This document shows, in pieces, positions 61,732 through 64,000 of a DNA stretch of 64,000 nt (position 1 is its first letter; the number at the start of each line of letters is the position of its first letter). Source of the DNA: Armatimonas sp043757465 (GTDB lineage: Bacteria > Armatimonadota > Armatimonadia > Armatimonadales > Armatimonadaceae); assembly GCF_043757465.1 (NCBI RefSeq), contig NZ_JAYVPL010000147.1, positions 1 through 64,000 of the forward strand, written 5' to 3'. The notes below the pieces were generated by a model that worked only from the letters and a program-made list of their open reading frames with translations, did not search any database and was not told the DNA's origin. The position numbers and the translations under genes were made by a program.

Positions 61732-62640
61732 GCAGATTCGCTGGCCGTATTGGAGCAGTGTGGGGTTCCAGCCGGAGTAATTCAGCGGGAGCTTGCGCCA
61801 ATAGTACTGGAGCTCGTCGGATTCCCAGCCCTCGTAGATTTGCTTCCAGGTGAGTCCGCAGTGTGGTAGGAGCGATTTCTCCTCAACGGGCTCCGAGAGA
61901 GCCTGGTAGCGTACGTCAAAAGAAAGGCGAATCCGATCTTTGAACTGGCTCGGGAGCGCCTTGTGAACCGTGAGCGCCGGAAACGTCAGCACATCCCCGA
62001 GGGCGAAATCTCCTTCCACCCAGTCGTCTTCGCTCTCCTCATCTGGGCAAGTCTGCACCGTGATCCCGCCCGCACCTAGGGCACGCTTTAGGGGCAGGTA
62101 GCCCAGCTTGTGCGAGCCGCTCAGAACCTTGAGAGAGCCCATGGTACGTGGGCACTCTCCAAGGGGAAACCAGCACGTCCAGGTGTTTTGGGTTCCCTGC
62201 ACCAGCGGAAAATCCTGGTGCGCGGGGGTGGGAAAGATGGCGGGATGGGGGGAGATCATGCGGATAATATGCCGCGCATGCACCAACACCTCGTCGGCGA
62301 GGAGCATTTTATAGAGCGCAAGTAGCCTCGGGTGGTGTGGAAGCCGGTGCACGTTTTCCAGCCGCTGCACATCATCGTAGGCCGCCACTGAAACCCCAAT
62401 ATCGGTGCGCATTGCACTCTCTGGCACGGCGGCGAGGGCTTCGACATTCAGCGTCCCCGTAGCTTCGTCGGCAAGCCAGCCGTGTTTTGCCACCACCTCC
62501 AGCAAGTCGGCGCGAACCGGCAAGATCGCTTCGGCAGGGAGCAGACCGCGAAAGAACAGATAGCCGTCGGTTGCAGCGCGGGCGCGGAGAGCCTCGCCCT
62601 CGCTGAGGAGGGGTGTGGAGTCTGTGAAAGGCATCGGCAT
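61729..62640 (-). CDS. Phytanoyl-CoA dioxygenase family protein 1
   Basis: A 303-residue Fe(II)/2-oxoglutarate oxygenase. AHQDFPL carries the HxD iron ligands; ALTVHKALPSQ the distal His and FKDRIRLSFDVRY the Arg for 2-oxoglutarate. The substrate is unknown; many environmental phyla have large families. ATG 62640 is preferred over TTG 62664. It begins 5 bases after the next dioxygenase gene's stop, so the two form an operon. Confidence 0.9.
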   Translation of the reverse strand: MPMPFTDSTPLLSEGEALRARAATDGYLFFRGLLPAEAILPVRADLLEVVAKHGWLADEATGTLNVEALAAVPESAMRTDIGVSVAAYDDVQRLENVHRLPHHPRLLALYKMLLADEVLVHARHIIRMISPHPAIFPTPAHQDFPLVQGTQNTWTCWFPLGECPRTMGSLKVLSGSHKLGYLPLKRALGAGGITVQTCPDEESEDDWVEGDFALGDVLTFPALTVHKALPSQFKDRIRLSFDVRYQALSEPVEEKSLLPHCGLTWKQIYEGWESDELQYYWRKLPLNYSGWNPTLLQYGQRIC

Positions 62641-62645
62641 GGCGT

Positions 62646-63473
62646 CTAGCCCGGCTTCTTCCAAACCAGCGGGTTGAGTGCGTCGTTGTTAAGAAGATCG
62701 CCAATCTTGAGCGAATGGAAGTAGTCGTCAGGGAGGATATTCTGCGTCCCATTAAAAACGGAACCGTCGGGCAGGTAACCGCAGGTCATGGCGCGGCGGG
62801 GCTTGTTGGTCATGTTCGCCCCCGCTCCGTGCGCGGTCAGGCCGTTGTGAAACACCGCCGAGCCCGCCGGGCACGGGCAGGCAACGGGCTCGATCTCGCG
62901 CCACTGGGGGTAAACTTTGAACAGATCGCTCATATTTTGGCCGATTCCCGAGTTTTCCCAAGTCGCCGTTTTATGTGAGCCGGGAATGTACCACATGCAG
63001 CCATTGCCCAGAGTCGCATCATCGAGCGCCACCCAGAGTGAGAGCGTGTCGCGCGTCGAGAAGCTCCAGTACGGGTTGTCCAAGTGCCAGCCGGTCGGGT
63101 TGCCAAAGGGCGGCTTAAAGAGCGCTTGATCGTGCCAGATCCGAATCCCCTCAATGCCCGCCAGTGTCGCCGCCAGCTCACCCAGGCGCGGGTCCAGCAT
63201 GAGTTCCTTCATGCCCGCGTGGGTTTCCAGCAACTTAATGCACTGGGTGAATACTTGGGCGTAGTAGCTATCGGGATTCTGCTGGTTGGAGAGAATCCGG
63301 TTCGTCTCCGTAGATTTCACCCCTGCCGCCGTCATGGCAAGCCGCTGATCTACCGCCTCCTGCGTGGTGTTCTGCCAGTGCGCCAGCTCGTTTGCGTCTA
63401 GAAAGTTCTCTATCACCAGAAAGCCGTTCTCACGGTAGGAGGCAATCTGCGCCCCGGAAAGTTCGTTCCTCAT
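62646..63473 (-). CDS. Phytanoyl-CoA dioxygenase family protein 2
   Basis: A 275-residue Fe(II)/2-oxoglutarate oxygenase. WHLDNPYWSF carries the HxD, FHNGLTAHGAGANMTNKPRRAM the distal His and Arg. Distant from the neighbouring dioxygenase, so not a recent duplicate. TACAAT on the minus strand lies 10 bases before the ATG. Divergent from glpD, 47 bases away. Confidence 0.92.
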   Translation of the reverse strand: MRNELSGAQIASYRENGFLVIENFLDANELAHWQNTTQEAVDQRLAMTAAGVKSTETNRILSNQQNPDSYYAQVFTQCIKLLETHAGMKELMLDPRLGELAATLAGIEGIRIWHDQALFKPPFGNPTGWHLDNPYWSFSTRDTLSLWVALDDATLGNGCMWYIPGSHKTATWENSGIGQNMSDLFKVYPQWREIEPVACPCPAGSAVFHNGLTAHGAGANMTNKPRRAMTCGYLPDGSVFNGTQNILPDDYFHSLKIGDLLNNDALNPLVWKKPG

Positions 63474-63520
63474 AGTAGCTTGTATTGTACAGTTGATTTT
63501 GGTATCGTATCAGCGCACCG

Positions 63521-64000
63521 ATGCACCGAGATTTCCCCCTTGCCCCCCACTACGACATCGCCATTGTTGGCGGTGGCGCGACGGGTCTGGGTGCGGCGGT
63601 AGATGCGGCATCACGTGGACACTCCGTGATCCTGATCGAGCAGAGCGATTTTGCAAAGGGAACCTCAAGCCGCAGCACGAAGCTCGCGCATGGGGGCGTG
63701 CGCTATCTCAAACAAGGCAATCTCTCGCTGGTGCTGGAAGCGCTTCAGGAGCGCGAGCGACTCTATCGCAATGCCCCCGGCATCGTCCAGCCCCTGCCCT
63801 TTGTGATCCCCAGCTACAGTGCCCTCGACCAGCCGTTCTATGGCATAGGCCTGAAGCTCTACGATCTGCTGGCAGGCAAGGCGAATCAAAATCCGTCTCG
63901 GTTGCTCTCACGTAACGATGTGCTTAAGCGCGTGCCGACGGTGTCGCCAAGGAATCTGCGCGGGGGCGTGCTCTACTACGATGGGCAGTTCGACGATGCC
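63521..64000 (+). CDS. glpD: Glycerol-3-phosphate dehydrogenase (partial, runs off the window)
   Basis: The first 160 residues of an FAD enzyme that oxidises glycerol-3-phosphate to dihydroxyacetone phosphate at the membrane. YDIAIVGGGATGLGAAVDAA is the dinucleotide fold; TSSRSTKLAHGGVRYLKQGN is the GlpD signature. The gene continues past 64000. ATG 63521 gives the family's usual N-terminus; the sequence TATCAG lies 7 bases before it. Confidence 0.94.
   Translation, partial: MHRDFPLAPHYDIAIVGGGATGLGAAVDAASRGHSVILIEQSDFAKGTSSRSTKLAHGGVRYLKQGNLSLVLEALQERERLYRNAPGIVQPLPFVIPSYSALDQPFYGIGLKLYDLLAGKANQNPSRLLSRNDVLKRVPTVSPRNLRGGVLYYDGQFDDA

Overview
The window reads as a chromosomal stretch of a diderm, GC-rich environmental bacterium. 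It carries lipopolysaccharide-heptose enzymes (two GT9 heptosyltransferases, a split HldE pair), an RND/TolC efflux set, lipoproteins, two proteins with PEP-CTERM sorting tails, and the DUF1501, ThuA, quinoprotein, YncE-phosphoesterase and phytanoyl-dioxygenase genes typical of polysaccharide-degrading phyla. My best guess is Armatimonadota (Armatimonas-like), with Planctomycetes or Verrucomicrobia relatives as alternatives. This is inference from gene content; there is no rRNA to settle it.

Layout. 1-6.5 kb: thioredoxin, a class V aminotransferase, a heptose-activation and heptosyltransferase operon, GrpE and a lipoprotein. 6.5-12 kb: S41 peptidase, MgtC-like protein, and a polynucleotide kinase-phosphatase overlapping SelO. 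12-17 kb: a DNA-processing block (Mrr nuclease, HNH nuclease with a small partner, MrfA-like DEAH helicase) whose units are separated by a duplicated intergenic element. 17-22.4 kb: large TPR protein, M29 aminopeptidase, YbdK ligase, TMEM14-like protein. 22.4-33.8 kb: a tightly overlapping minus-strand run of TolC, RND pump, adaptor, sugar-binding protein and two sugar permeases, then a sialate O-acetylesterase. 33.8-37.4 kb: uvrB interrupted by a 514-residue intein. 37.4-43.2 kb: RlmG, a GGDEF/EAL protein, tRNA-Arg(CCG), an NPCBM-like protein and an FkbM methyltransferase. 43.2-46.5 kb: pyrK-pyrD-ppa-hldA-type kinase. 46.5-48.5 kb: two PEP-CTERM genes around two tiny genes. 48.6-53.5 kb: ABC exporter and DUF1854 protein separated by a DUF4058 gene and two nuclease-like paralogues. 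53.5-64 kb: ThuA-LamG-quinoprotein fusion, YncE-phosphoesterase, DUF1501, two phytanoyl dioxygenases, and the start of glpD.

Three patterns run across the window. (1) At about twenty genes a TAnnnT -10 hexamer lies only 5-8 bases before the start codon, so the transcripts should be leaderless; some starts are GTG. Internal operon genes and a few others use a GGAG-type ribosome site instead. (2) A short GC-rich palindromic repeat (about 17-30 bp, core resembling CCCCCGTCCGATGGGGG next to CTAGGGGG) occurs at least nine times, sometimes in frame inside proteins (PyrK, the quinoprotein fusion, the YncE-phosphoesterase) and sometimes supplying the stop codon. (3) Gene packing is dense, with many 1-4 base overlaps and no gene-free stretch above 300 bases.

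The most striking single object is the UvrB intein, placed between Lys and Thr of the Walker A GKT, with LAGLIDADG endonuclease motifs and an embedded helix-turn-helix.
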